This document shows positions 1 through 8,776 of a stretch of 64,000 nt of DNA, piece after piece. Under the pieces are notes generated by a model, which saw only the letters and a program-made list of their open reading frames with translations, did no database searches and was not told where the DNA came from. The stretch's first letter is position 1; the number at the start of each line of letters is the position of its first letter. The translations under genes were made by a program, and so were the position numbers. Source of the stretch: JBFHIZ01 sp041596215 (GTDB lineage Bacteria > Bacillota > Clostridia > Lachnospirales > Lachnospiraceae); assembly GCA_041596215.1 (NCBI GenBank), contig JBFHIZ010000001.1, positions 62,001 to 126,000 of the forward strand, given 5' to 3'.

Positions 1-479
1 ATTAAAAGGACATACATAAGTTGAGACATGGTTAACACATCACCTTCTGCAAGTCCACAACGTTGTGCTCCTGCTTCTAAATGATTAATCTCATCTCCTA
101 CTACAACCGTATCTTCTAAATTTCCATATGTTAAAGCCACATATGCGGTAAGTACTTTAAGTAAACTAGCAGGTGCTAATTCGCTATGTACATTTTTGGC
201 ATATAATACTTCCTTATCATCAATGGAAAATAAACCCGCAGAATCTGGCTCCGTAATAACCAAATCCAATCCCGCAAGATTGTTTTCATTTACAATGCAT
301 AAATCTGCCGCAAATGTTTCTAGTTTATTACTTCTATCAATTTCACCCATTCGAAAACAACCGACCTCATAATCCGAAGTATAAGGCATCAAATAATCCG
401 TTTGTTTACACGCAGTAAGAAGTAAAGATAGAATAAGTAAAAGACTTAATAATTTAATTTTACTATTTGTACATTTCAC
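1..479 (-). CDS. D-alanyl-D-alanine carboxypeptidase (PBP5 / S11 family), lipoprotein, 3' end outside window
   Basis: The gene runs off the left edge; 159 codons are visible. Translation from a GTG at 479 gives a short basic N-terminus, a leucine-rich hydrophobic stretch and the lipobox LTAC (Cys24), so the product should be a membrane-anchored lipoprotein. After about 75 residues comes the S11 penicillin-binding domain, with the active-site SxxK seen as SLLK (residues 105-108, in APASLLKVLTA) followed by the usual GAQRCGL and LTMSQLMYVLL segment. This family trims the terminal D-Ala from peptidoglycan stem peptides outside the membrane. The SxN and KTG motifs would lie beyond the edge. The GTG lies inside the last codons of mgsA (17-base overlap), so the two genes are probably co-transcribed and translationally coupled. 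No better ATG start exists in this frame. Confidence 0.82.
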   Translation of the reverse strand, partial: MKCTNSKIKLLSLLLILSLLLTACKQTDYLMPYTSDYEVGCFRMGEIDRSNKLETFAADLCIVNENNLAGLDLVITEPDSAGLFSIDDKEVLYAKNVHSELAPASLLKVLTAYVALTYGNLEDTVVVGDEINHLEAGAQRCGLAEGDVLTMSQLMYVLL

Positions 480-858
480 GCCACTCAAAATCTCCTCTGT
501 CCAACGATTTAATTAATAATTCCGCAGTTGCTAAATTTGTAGCTAAAGGAATATTATGCATATCACATAAGCGAACCGCATTGTTTACATCTGGCTCATG
601 TGATTTTGGATTCAATGGGTCTCTAAGAAAAATAACCAAATCAATTTGATTATGTTCTATTTGTGCTCCAATTTGTTGTTCGCCTCCCAAATGTCCGGCT
701 AAATGTTTATGTATATTTAAATTTGTAACCTCTTCAATGAGTCTTCCCGTAGTACCTGTCGCAAACAATTCATTTTTTGATAAAATCCCCTTATAAGCAA
801 TACAAAAGTTTTGCATTAGTTTCTTTTTTGCATCATGTGCAATAAGTGCTATATTCAT
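463..858 (-). CDS. mgsA: methylglyoxal synthase
   Basis: Cytosolic enzyme converting dihydroxyacetone phosphate to methylglyoxal and phosphate, a bypass of lower glycolysis. The 131-residue protein has the usual length and hallmark segments: IALIAHDAKK at the N-terminus, the phosphate-binding loop ATGTTGRL, the GGEQQIGA segment, then LVIFLRDPLNPKSHEPD carrying the catalytic Asp region, and a C-terminal ATNLATAELLI. An AGGAGG sits 6 to 7 bases upstream of the ATG. It is the next-to-last visible gene of the cell-shape cluster; a position just after rodA is common in Lachnospiraceae (known from the family, not tested here). Confidence 0.95.
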   Translation of the reverse strand: MNIALIAHDAKKKLMQNFCIAYKGILSKNELFATGTTGRLIEEVTNLNIHKHLAGHLGGEQQIGAQIEHNQIDLVIFLRDPLNPKSHEPDVNNAVRLCDMHNIPLATNLATAELLIKSLDRGDFEWREMYK

Positions 859-873
859 CCTATACCTCCTATC

Positions 874-1983
874 TTATAATTTTTTAACAGCTTGAAGCCG
901 AATGTTTAATATCAATCCAATTGCTATAAATGAGCATAATAAAGATGTTAATCCATAGCTTACAAATGGAAGCGGAATCCCCGTATTAGGAAGTAAAAAG
1001 GTTGCAACTCCCATATTAACCATACTTTGAAATCCCAATAAAGCAGCAATTCCAATTGCAATTAAAGTTCCAGAAAGATCTTTTGCTCTTCTAGCTATTA
1101 ATAAACACTTAATAATAATAAATAATACTAATAATATAATTGTAATGCATCCAATAAACCCTAATTCCTCTCCAACAATCGAAAAAATAAAATCCGATTG
1201 TGCTTGAGAAATAAAATCTCCATTTTTTACAGAAGTTAATGCATTATTATTTAATCCTTTTCCAGATAATTGCCCCGAGCCAATTGCAATTACCGAATTT
1301 AGTTGTTGATAAGAATACTGAATATAATCTTCTGGATATAAAAATCCCATAATTCGATTTCTTTGATAATTTGTAATAATCGTTTGATCTTCTTGTAATA
1401 CTAAAATCATAAACACAACAGCACTTGGTACAATAACTGCAAACACAGCTGCAATGATTTTCCAATTCAATCCTGCTGCAAATAATAAAGTACAAAATAT
1501 TAAAATAATTACAATACTTGTTGATAAATCGGGTTGTTTATAAACTAAACCGAGTGGAACACCTAAAAACAAAAAACAGAGCAGGATTATAGAAAATGTA
1601 GAAAACTTTTCTCTATACTTCATGATAAACTGTGAAAAAAATAAAATCAACAAAATTTTAGCTAATTCTGATGGTTGAAATCCAAACCCACCAATATTAA
1701 TCCATCTTTGTGCACCATATACTTCTTTCCCTAATGGAGAATATGTTATTGCCAATAGAATAATATTCAAAATATAAAGTACCCAATAAAATTTTAAAAT
1801 AAAACTATAATCTATAAAAGCAATAAAAATCATAATAAAAAAACCTGCAATTGCGCCGTAAATTTGCTTGATTTGCAAATCTTGTTTTGCACTACCTACT
1901 ACCAATATACCAAATATTGTTAACATTACAACTGCTAACATAAGTAAAAAATCAAAATTTTTAATTCTATATTTCTTTAGCAT
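874..1983 (-). CDS. rodA: RodA, SEDS-family peptidoglycan glycosyltransferase
   Basis: Polytopic membrane protein of the SEDS (RodA/FtsW/SpoVE) family, which polymerises lipid II glycan strands together with a class B PBP. The 369 residues form about ten hydrophobic segments and include the family segments GAQRWINIGGFGFQPSELAK (about residues 90-109), YKQPDLSTS and the C-terminal GIPLPFVSYGLTSLL. The assignment to RodA rather than FtsW rests on its place in the mre-PBP2 cluster. The ATG at 1983 has GAGGAAAAG just upstream and overlaps the end of the MinC-like gene by 7 bases, so the two are translationally coupled. In relatives minD and minE usually lie between minC and rodA; here there is no room for them. 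Confidence 0.94.
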   Translation of the reverse strand: MLKKYRIKNFDFLLMLAVVMLTIFGILVVGSAKQDLQIKQIYGAIAGFFIMIFIAFIDYSFILKFYWVLYILNIILLAITYSPLGKEVYGAQRWINIGGFGFQPSELAKILLILFFSQFIMKYREKFSTFSIILLCFLFLGVPLGLVYKQPDLSTSIVIILIFCTLLFAAGLNWKIIAAVFAVIVPSAVVFMILVLQEDQTIITNYQRNRIMGFLYPEDYIQYSYQQLNSVIAIGSGQLSGKGLNNNALTSVKNGDFISQAQSDFIFSIVGEELGFIGCITIILLVLFIIIKCLLIARRAKDLSGTLIAIGIAALLGFQSMVNMGVATFLLPNTGIPLPFVSYGLTSLLCSFIAIGLILNIRLQAVKKL

Positions 1984-2660
1984 ATCTTTTCCTCAAACAT
2001 ATTGCGAGTAACAGGTTCTATTTGAATGGTATCATCAATCACATGTGCTATATGCGGAGACTTTTTCATTTTTTTAATCGCTTTCTTAGCAATTTCAAAA
2101 TGTTTATCTCCTATTGCAATATGCTCAGGATCCATAGTGGATGCAAAAATGAAATGTTCCGATTTTTTATCAATACCCGCTATGGCTTCTCCATATAATG
2201 CTCCAAGAATTATAATATCTTTTTCCGAAGAAACACTGCATCCTTTCTCAACATTTCCAAGTATTATTACCGTAACATCCGATTCAATACTTTCTAAATT
2301 TGTTAACGATCCTTTGATGATCTTATTTTCTTTTATAACAATTTGATTTCTACTTGAAATTGTTTTCAGTTTATGAATTCTATTCTCAAATAGCTGCTCC
2401 ATTTTTTTATTTTTCCCAGCAATACTACAAATTGAAAGATTTGAATTTTTTTCAATAGATTGTAAAATCAATTGTTCTTCTTCAATCGTTAATTCTCTTC
2501 CTTCTATCGATAATACAAGCGTTGCATCTTTAAAAAAATCTGCACCTTTTTTAAATTTCTTTCCAATTTCTAATAAAAGGTCTTCAAACTTGGTTTTTTC
2601 ATCTAAAAACAATGAAATCCCATTTGGATAGCTTTTTATCGTTACTTTTTCTATCTCCAC
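1977..2660 (-). CDS. minC: MinC-like septum-site protein, divergent, lacking the RSGQ motif
   Basis: MinC inhibits FtsZ assembly and normally works with MinD and MinE. The protein (227 residues from the GTG at 2660, close to the usual length) has an N-terminal MinC domain (about residues 4-85, beginning EKVTIKSYPNGISL) and a C-terminal beta-helix domain (about 105-190) recognisable from VIILGNV, DIIILGALYGEAIAG and FIFASTMDPEHIAIGD. The GTG was chosen because AGGAGA lies 6 to 7 bases ahead of it, overlapping the PBP2 stop codon; a longer reading from 2711 would run well into PBP2. Unusually, the position of the MinD-binding RSGQ motif reads TNLE (about residues 120-123), LRG reads LYG, and neither minD nor minE follows. 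It may have a MinD-independent role. Confidence 0.85.
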   Translation of the reverse strand: MEIEKVTIKSYPNGISLFLDEKTKFEDLLLEIGKKFKKGADFFKDATLVLSIEGRELTIEEEQLILQSIEKNSNLSICSIAGKNKKMEQLFENRIHKLKTISSRNQIVIKENKIIKGSLTNLESIESDVTVIILGNVEKGCSVSSEKDIIILGALYGEAIAGIDKKSEHFIFASTMDPEHIAIGDKHFEIAKKAIKKMKKSPHIAHVIDDTIQIEPVTRNMFEEKIC

Positions 2661-2670
2661 AACTTTTCTC

Positions 2671-5535
2671 CTATTCTTCCGTTGTTCCAAATGAATCTGG
2701 CATAATTGCAAGTCCCTCCATGATTACTTCACTCGGTTCATTAAAATATGATAATAATATATTTTTTGATGCTTCTGCAGCATAATCTGATGAATAACCA
2801 TATGCAATACGTGTTGAAATTGCAATTTCTGGATTATCATAAGGCGCAAATCCTAAAAATAAAGCATGATTTGCTCTTGAATTTGATTCTTGTGCTGTTC
2901 CTGTTTTACCAGCAACATCAATACTAATTGTGTTAAAATAAAATTTGCTTTCTACGACATTACGCATTCCTTCAAATACGACATCCCAAGTAGTATCACT
3001 AATTTCAACTTGATTTCTTACATTCGCATTGTAATTTATAAGCAGATTGCCATTCGAATCTGTCATTTTATCCAATAAAGTCAAATCATAACATGTTCCT
3101 CGATTTGCAATTGTAGTAACATACCGTGCCAAACCAATTGTGGTAAAATCATTTGTTCCTTGTCCAATTGCCGATTGCACTGGATACTTATCCGAAACAT
3201 TAGGTGTAGATTCTACAATTTCTACACCTGAAGTTTCGGATAAACCAAACATGTCTGCATATTTCGCTAATGTTTCAATTCCAACTTCACCATTATATCC
3301 ATCTTCATCTTGGCTTAATCGATATCCTACCTCGTAGAAAAATGAATTACAAGAATTTTTAATTGCTTCTACCGCATTTAAAGGTCCATGACTTCCAGGG
3401 TAAATCCAACAATGATATTCGCTTGTTAGTTTATCAAAAACACCTGTACAAGTAATTTTCGTAAATGGGTTAATGACTTCTTCTTCTAATCCAGCAATAG
3501 TTGTTATCATTTTAAATGTGGATCCAGGTGCTGTTTTTTGTTGGGTTGCATAATTCCACTGTGGATTTGATAAATCATTTGATATTTGTCGATAATATTC
3601 TGCATCAACTGAATTTGCTAATCGATTATTATCATATCCTGGATACGTAACAAGTGCAATTACATTTCCTGTATTTACATCCGTAATAACACAAGACCCC
3701 GAACATGGATCTAATGCTAATTGTGCTGGCGTAATATCGAGATTACGTATTAAATCAATCATAAAATTATATGCACTAATTGTTCCATTTTCCAATTCAT
3801 CCATTCTAGAAGAATCAATTTTTATCACATCTTGTTCCCATAAAATCATACAAATTTCATTTCCGGTAATTATTACTTTGCGTAGCATATATTTATAGAT
3901 TCTTTTTGAAAACTCTGTATTTTCATTTAATTCTTTATTTATATATCGTAAAATACTATCATATACCTCTTCTGAATTCGAATATTGCCCTTCTAAATCC
4001 AATTTTGAAACATCAATCCATCGTAATGAAATTGCATATTCTAAATACTCTTTTAATGAAATCGTTTCATTAATTTTCCAATCAAGATACATTTCATCTT
4101 TTGTATCAATTAATTCCGTAGCAATGACATCATTATCCTCTAACATGGATACAATAAAACTCTGATATATTTGATATTCTTCTTCTAATTGATTATAAAC
4201 CAATCCATTGGTTTCTAATTCTTCATTTAATGTTCCGATTACTTCTGCTTTATATTCTGAAAATTTTTCTTCCACATTCTTTTCTATTTGGCTTGCAGTA
4301 TCATTTGAAAAAGCTTCTATATCAATAATATTATTATTGATTAGTGCATAATACACTTGCGTAATTGGTATTAATATTTTACTGTTTGATTCACCTTCTT
4401 TTAAGGTGAAATCTCTTTCATTAATAATCTTTGTAATCAATAATCCTGCAATCTGTCTTTCTAATATCTGATATGTATTTACTTGCACATCTCGATCAAT
4501 CGTAAGATATATATCATTTCCAGCAACTGGTTCTTCTTCTGAAATCACTTCAATTACTTTCCCTAAATTATTAACAACAACTTCTTCCGTTCCTTTTTCA
4601 CCCTGTAACTCTAATTCCATTTCTTTTTCAATTCCAGCTTTTCCTATCATATCATTCAAATCATAGGAGTCATCTAAACTTGAATAGGTTTCAAATTCAC
4701 TTGTGGAAATTTTACCAGTATAACCAATTATATGTGAAAAATAAGTTGCATCAACATATTTTCGCAGCGTATCTTCCTGAATATCCACCCCTAATAAATC
4801 ATTTTGATTTTCATAAATCATTGCTACCGTTTCTTCAGATACTTCTTGTGCAACTGCAGTTGTAATGTATTTTTGATAACTATTAGCACTCATCGCATAA
4901 CGAACTGTTAAAATTTTCAACGCCTCTTCTTTTGAATATCCCAAACCCACTACAAATTCACTTACTCCATCTGCGTTAATTTGATAATCACCAATTGCGT
5001 ATCTTGTATTTCCTTCCAACAATAAAATAATATCTTCTGCCGTTGCTGTTTCTTCTTCATAAGATAAATCTGCAATATAACTTTTTTCAAATACATCTGC
5101 TAAAAATCGTTTTAACGTAATCCCAGAAACAGCAAAGTCATATGTTCCATTTTCATTTAAAACAATATTAAAATCATTAATGATACTATCTCCGTTCGCT
5201 TCAATCATCTGAATCATTCGATATATAGTGTCATTTAGATTTGCATTTTTATTTCCATTGGACTCATACAAATCTTGAATTGTAACGGAATATGCCAATT
5301 CATTATATGCGAGCAACTTTCCATTGGTATCATAAATTTTACCACGAGAACTATCAATAGTTATTTCTTTTGTTGTCTGATAAGTAAAATTCTCCAAATA
5401 CGATTCTCCATTAACAATTTGTAAATAAAAAATTCGATAAATAAGAACCATCGATAACAAAACAAATAAAATTATCATAATATATATTCTAGGCATACTA
5501 ATACCTATTAAATTATTCTTCGGTTTCTTCTCCAA
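2671..5535 (-). CDS. mrdA: penicillin-binding protein 2, class B transpeptidase with a large insertion
   Basis: Class B PBP, a monofunctional D,D-transpeptidase that cross-links peptidoglycan with RodA during elongation. It has one N-terminal membrane anchor (about residues 17-35), a pedestal with SRGKIYDTNGKLLA, then the transpeptidase motifs STFK (672-675), SCN (728-730) and KTG (877-879). With 954 residues it is far longer than the roughly 600-700 of typical PBP2. Most of the excess is a stretch of about 240 residues (about 365-605) between ending TIDRDVQ and CSGSCVITDVNTGNV, where other PBP2s pass directly into the catalytic domain. The start is uncertain: the TTG at 5535 has AAAGGAG 11 bases upstream, a TTG at 5568 has no ribosome site, and an ATG at 5496 has a weak one. 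It overlaps the end of mreD. Confidence 0.92.
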   Translation of the reverse strand: MEKKPKNNLIGISMPRIYIMIILFVLLSMVLIYRIFYLQIVNGESYLENFTYQTTKEITIDSSRGKIYDTNGKLLAYNELAYSVTIQDLYESNGNKNANLNDTIYRMIQMIEANGDSIINDFNIVLNENGTYDFAVSGITLKRFLADVFEKSYIADLSYEEETATAEDIILLLEGNTRYAIGDYQINADGVSEFVVGLGYSKEEALKILTVRYAMSANSYQKYITTAVAQEVSEETVAMIYENQNDLLGVDIQEDTLRKYVDATYFSHIIGYTGKISTSEFETYSSLDDSYDLNDMIGKAGIEKEMELELQGEKGTEEVVVNNLGKVIEVISEEEPVAGNDIYLTIDRDVQVNTYQILERQIAGLLITKIINERDFTLKEGESNSKILIPITQVYYALINNNIIDIEAFSNDTASQIEKNVEEKFSEYKAEVIGTLNEELETNGLVYNQLEEEYQIYQSFIVSMLEDNDVIATELIDTKDEMYLDWKINETISLKEYLEYAISLRWIDVSKLDLEGQYSNSEEVYDSILRYINKELNENTEFSKRIYKYMLRKVIITGNEICMILWEQDVIKIDSSRMDELENGTISAYNFMIDLIRNLDITPAQLALDPCSGSCVITDVNTGNVIALVTYPGYDNNRLANSVDAEYYRQISNDLSNPQWNYATQQKTAPGSTFKMITTIAGLEEEVINPFTKITCTGVFDKLTSEYHCWIYPGSHGPLNAVEAIKNSCNSFFYEVGYRLSQDEDGYNGEVGIETLAKYADMFGLSETSGVEIVESTPNVSDKYPVQSAIGQGTNDFTTIGLARYVTTIANRGTCYDLTLLDKMTDSNGNLLINYNANVRNQVEISDTTWDVVFEGMRNVVESKFYFNTISIDVAGKTGTAQESNSRANHALFLGFAPYDNPEIAISTRIAYGYSSDYAAEASKNILLSYFNEPSEVIMEGLAIMPDSFGTTEE

Positions 5536-6046
5536 ATTTTCTTGCACTCCTTTTATGAAGATTTTCAAAATAGCGATTTAATGATAAAATAATAGGATAT
5601 AATACGAACGCAATAAGCATAGTATAGAGCAAACTAGGAATGAAGATTTCTATAATATACTGTCCAAATTCTATTTTTCCTCGCATTAAAAAACTAAACA
5701 AATATGTTAAAAATTCAATCATGAAATCACTTAATAAAATCAGAACAATTGGTAATTTTATGTCTTCTGGATAAAAAGCTCTTCTAAAAAACCCATTCCA
5801 ATAACCTACCAACATATAAATCAATGCATAAAACCCTATATAGCCTCCAAAAAACATATCAATTAATATGCCACACATAAATCCTAAAATTAACCCCGTT
5901 TTTTTGCCTAACATAAATCCAAACGATGCTACTACAATAATCAGTAAATTTGGTGAAACACCCCCAAAAGTCAACTTTTGAAACAATGTACTTTGTAATA
6001 TAAAACATATAAATGTAAAAAGAAAAAGAATACTATTTTTCTTCAT
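5513..6046 (-). CDS. mreD: rod shape-determining protein MreD
   Basis: Small integral membrane protein of the elongasome, thought to link MreC with RodA/PBP2. The 177 residues form about five hydrophobic segments in a typical MreD arrangement, including a first helix ILFLFTFICFILQSTLF, then PNLLIIVVASFGFMLGKKTGLILGF and the LIDMFFGGYIGFYALIYMLVGYWNGFF segment, with a charged C-terminal tail. The ATG follows GAGAGGATATC. It lies 15 bases after mreC and overlaps PBP2. MreD sequences are weakly conserved, so hydropathy and location carry much of the call. Confidence 0.92.
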   Translation of the reverse strand: MKKNSILFLFTFICFILQSTLFQKLTFGGVSPNLLIIVVASFGFMLGKKTGLILGFMCGILIDMFFGGYIGFYALIYMLVGYWNGFFRRAFYPEDIKLPIVLILLSDFMIEFLTYLFSFLMRGKIEFGQYIIEIFIPSLLYTMLIAFVLYPIILSLNRYFENLHKRSARKFGEETEE

Positions 6047-6061
6047 GATATCCTCTCGATT

Positions 6062-6931
6062 CTAATCTAAAATAGTTTGCTTTGTTTGAAGAATAATAAG
6101 AACTTCATCTAAATGTTCAAAATCGACTGCCGCAGTCAATTCTCCTGACTTTGTCAAATTATTGGAATCCACATCAATGGAAGTAATATATCCAATTAAA
6201 ATACCTGGTAAAAATTTACTTGATATGGATGAAGTTACAATTTTATCACCTACGGATACCACATCATTGCTATCTAATAATTGAGAAAATCTAATATTTC
6301 CATCGTTCATTAACAATAAATCACCTGAGACAATTAGGTTATCTGCCGTTGAAAGAACCGTTCCTGAGACATTTGAATTATCATCAATTATGGATTCAAC
6401 TCTTGACCAAGTTGGTCCGACCTCAGTAATTCTTCCGACCAATCCAGACCCTGCAATTACATTCATATCCACAAGAATCCCATCATCCGAACCTTTATCA
6501 ATTAAAAAAGAATGAAACCAATTCCCCGGGTCTTTTGCTATAATTCTCGCCCCAACTTTTTCATATTCTGAATATTCTTGATCAAGTTCATATAAGGTAC
6601 GCAAATTATTCAGTTCAAATTTCTCTTGTTGTAGAAGAATATTCTCATTTTTCAATAAATCCAACTGTTCTTTTAAACTTTCGTTTTCATTAATTAAGTC
6701 CTGTATATTTTCAAATTGAGTTGCTTGATCTTGAATCCAAATACTGGCAGTGCTAATACCATTTTGAAATGGAACTATAGTTCGACCAATAACTCCACGA
6801 ACTGTTCCTATTGGGATTTCAACTATAAAGCTTACCACCATAAGTATAATGCAACACGTTGATAAAATAATAAGCCAATATTTTGTTGGTAATTTAAGTT
6901 TTTCTTTTTTCTTTCTTGCTACGGGTTTCAT
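6062..6931 (-). CDS. mreC: rod shape-determining protein MreC
   Basis: Bitopic membrane protein of the elongasome with an extracytoplasmic beta-rich domain that binds PBP2. The 289-residue protein has a basic N-terminus, one transmembrane helix (about residues 19-40), a coiled-coil region (about 65-115, rich in ENESLKEQLDLLKNE-type heptads) and the MreC domain with ARIIAKDPGNWFHSFLIDKGSDDGI, VIAGSGLVGRI and SRVESIIDDNSNVSG. Its ATG overlaps the TGA of the MreB-like gene as ATGA, indicating translational coupling. GAAGGA lies upstream within the end of mreB. Confidence 0.95.
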   Translation of the reverse strand: MKPVARKKKEKLKLPTKYWLIILSTCCIILMVVSFIVEIPIGTVRGVIGRTIVPFQNGISTASIWIQDQATQFENIQDLINENESLKEQLDLLKNENILLQQEKFELNNLRTLYELDQEYSEYEKVGARIIAKDPGNWFHSFLIDKGSDDGILVDMNVIAGSGLVGRITEVGPTWSRVESIIDDNSNVSGTVLSTADNLIVSGDLLLMNDGNIRFSQLLDSNDVVSVGDKIVTSSISSKFLPGILIGYITSIDVDSNNLTKSGELTAAVDFEHLDEVLIILQTKQTILD

Positions 6932-7938
6932 CTTTTCATTCCTTCAAATTCATAAATAACAGACTTATATGCACTGTTTTTTATTATTTTTTCAAGCCCT
7001 TTTGCAACACTAGTTTTTGGTTCTTCCGATACATTGACTTTTAAATTGATTCCTTTACATAAAAGTTCCTTTAAATTTTTAACGCTTGAAGCAGCTCCCG
7101 TTAAATACATTCCATTTCGATATATATCTGCTGATAACTCAGGTGGTGTTCTTTCTAGAATTGATTTTACACTATCAATAATGGTATTAAAATTTTCTTC
7201 CAATGCACGATCAATCAAAGCTGTATGAATCGATTTTTCAACTGGTAATCCGGTGACAATATCTCGTCCAAAAACAGTTGGTTCTTTCATTTCTTTTGAA
7301 ATTTCAGTCAAAGAAATTTTTAATTGTTCTGCTGTTTTTGAACCAATTAACAGTCCATGTTCTTTCCGAACAATGCTTTTAATTGTTTCATCAAATTTCT
7401 TACCTCCCATTTTTACGAGCTTGCTAAGTACAATTCCACCAAGCGATAAAATGGATACTTCGGTTGTATCATATCCAACATTTACAACCAAAACCCCTTC
7501 CGAGGTTTTTACATTTACACCTACACCAAATGCATCAGCAATTGCTTTATTTACAACGTAAATTTTTTTTGCCTTTACATCTGCAGATTTTACCAAATCA
7601 TAAAAAGCTCGTTGTTCAACTTCTGTTGCATCCGAAGGAATTGCTATATAATACTCTGCTGCTTTTAAACCATCTTTTACTGTCTTTTCTAAAAATAATT
7701 TTAAAAGCACCTGCATACTCTTAATATCACCAATTACCCCATTGGATAATGGTCGAAATATATGAATATTAGATGGTGCTTTTTCAAACATTTCATAAGC
7801 CTCATCCCCATATGCAAATAATACATTTTTATTTTCTACTGCTAAAATATTTCTCTCCGAATAAATTTTCCCATCCTGTGAAGAAAAAATTTTAATACTA
7901 TCTGTTCCTAAATCGATTCCATAAGTTATTAATCTCAA
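6928..7938 (-). CDS. mreB: MreB-like actin-family protein with altered ATPase residues
   Basis: Actin-fold protein placed as MreB, the cytoskeletal organiser of lateral wall synthesis. The 336 residues match MreB along their length: phosphate-1 loop GIDLGTDSIKIF (7-18), YIAIPSDATEVEQRA, a phosphate-2-like segment VVNVGYDTTEVSILSLGGI (151-169), LLIGSKTAEQLK and the adenosine segment YLTGAASSVKNL. Two sites normally tied to ATP hydrolysis differ: the EEP of LIEEPMAAA-type MreB reads NKA (Asn130, Lys131), and the phosphate-2 Asp is Asn153, with GGG replaced by GYD. The start is TTG, supported by AAAGGAG 8 bases upstream that overlaps the radC stop. A canonical second MreB may exist elsewhere in the genome. 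Family membership is clear; activity is not. Confidence 0.9.
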   Translation of the reverse strand: MRLITYGIDLGTDSIKIFSSQDGKIYSERNILAVENKNVLFAYGDEAYEMFEKAPSNIHIFRPLSNGVIGDIKSMQVLLKLFLEKTVKDGLKAAEYYIAIPSDATEVEQRAFYDLVKSADVKAKKIYVVNKAIADAFGVGVNVKTSEGVLVVNVGYDTTEVSILSLGGIVLSKLVKMGGKKFDETIKSIVRKEHGLLIGSKTAEQLKISLTEISKEMKEPTVFGRDIVTGLPVEKSIHTALIDRALEENFNTIIDSVKSILERTPPELSADIYRNGMYLTGAASSVKNLKELLCKGINLKVNVSEEPKTSVAKGLEKIIKNSAYKSVIYEFEGMKR

Positions 7939-7939
7939 C

Positions 7940-8644
7940 TTATTTTCTCCTTTCTATATACCCCTTTTCAGCAAGGCTTGTATATATACGATTCCCAATA
8001 ATTATATGATCTATTAATGGAATATTCATAATATTTGACGCTGCTATAATTTGATTAGTTAAACTAACATCTGCTTTACTTGGTTCCACGGATCCACTTG
8101 GATGATTATGTATTAAAACAATATAAGAAGCATGAAACTGTAATGCATGAATAAATATTTCTCGAGTTGATACCAAAGACGCATTGATTGTTCCTTTTGA
8201 TAATAAAACTTCTCCAAGAAAACCATATTTTCCATCCAATAATACTAAAGTAACCATTTCAACTTCTAAATGTCTCATATCTTCCATAAAATAGTTTGCA
8301 ATTGCACTCGGAGAAGAAAATGTTAATTTTTTACTAGCACTTTTTTTTGCAATCCTCATAGAAAGTTCTGCAATGCATTTGATTTTAATTGCTTTTACTT
8401 GGCCAATCCCTTTAATACTTGTCAATTCATTTATTTGTAAGTGATACAAACCCAATAAGCCTTTATATGTTTTACTATAATTCAATATTTTATGACTTAA
8501 TTCTAAAGCAGATTCGCCTTTTGTTCCGGTGCGTATAATAATTGCAAGTAATTCATCGTCGGATAATGATGCCGGTCCATATTGTAAAAATTTGTCATAT
8601 GGTAATAACAATCCATCTTCCTTTACTATCTTTTGTTTTTTCAT
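7940..8644 (-). CDS. radC: RadC-family JAB-domain protein
   Basis: RadC (YsxA) family protein of uncertain biochemical role, historically linked to DNA repair. The 234-residue product has an N-terminal helix-hairpin-helix region (LTSIKGIGQVKAIKI, about residues 80-95) and a C-terminal JAB/MPN metalloprotease-like domain with the metal-binding HNHPSG followed by a conserved SKADVSLT segment (about 180-200). The ATG at 8644 was chosen because GGAGGAG lies 5 to 6 bases ahead; an upstream in-frame ATG at 8704 has no ribosome site. radC directly before mreB is a standard Firmicutes arrangement, and it is the first gene of this cluster. Confidence 0.94.
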   Translation of the reverse strand: MKKQKIVKEDGLLLPYDKFLQYGPASLSDDELLAIIIRTGTKGESALELSHKILNYSKTYKGLLGLYHLQINELTSIKGIGQVKAIKIKCIAELSMRIAKKSASKKLTFSSPSAIANYFMEDMRHLEVEMVTLVLLDGKYGFLGEVLLSKGTINASLVSTREIFIHALQFHASYIVLIHNHPSGSVEPSKADVSLTNQIIAASNIMNIPLIDHIIIGNRIYTSLAEKGYIERRK

Positions 8645-8747
8645 ATATCTCCTCCATATAGAAGCAAACAATATAAAAAACAATGAAAATTTATGTAAAC
8701 CCAAAATCCCAAATTCATCTATTTATTTTATCATAATATACTAGCAC

Positions 8748-8776
8748 TGTATACTAAATACCCTTCGATTTCACAA
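8748..8776 (-). promoter_or_regulatory. candidate sigma-A promoter for the radC-mre cluster
   Basis: TTGTGA (8771-8776) is followed after 17 bases by TATACA (8748-8753) on the minus strand, in the only gap between ynbB and radC. TATGAT lies a little further downstream and could be an alternative -10. Both boxes deviate from consensus. Confidence 0.3.
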
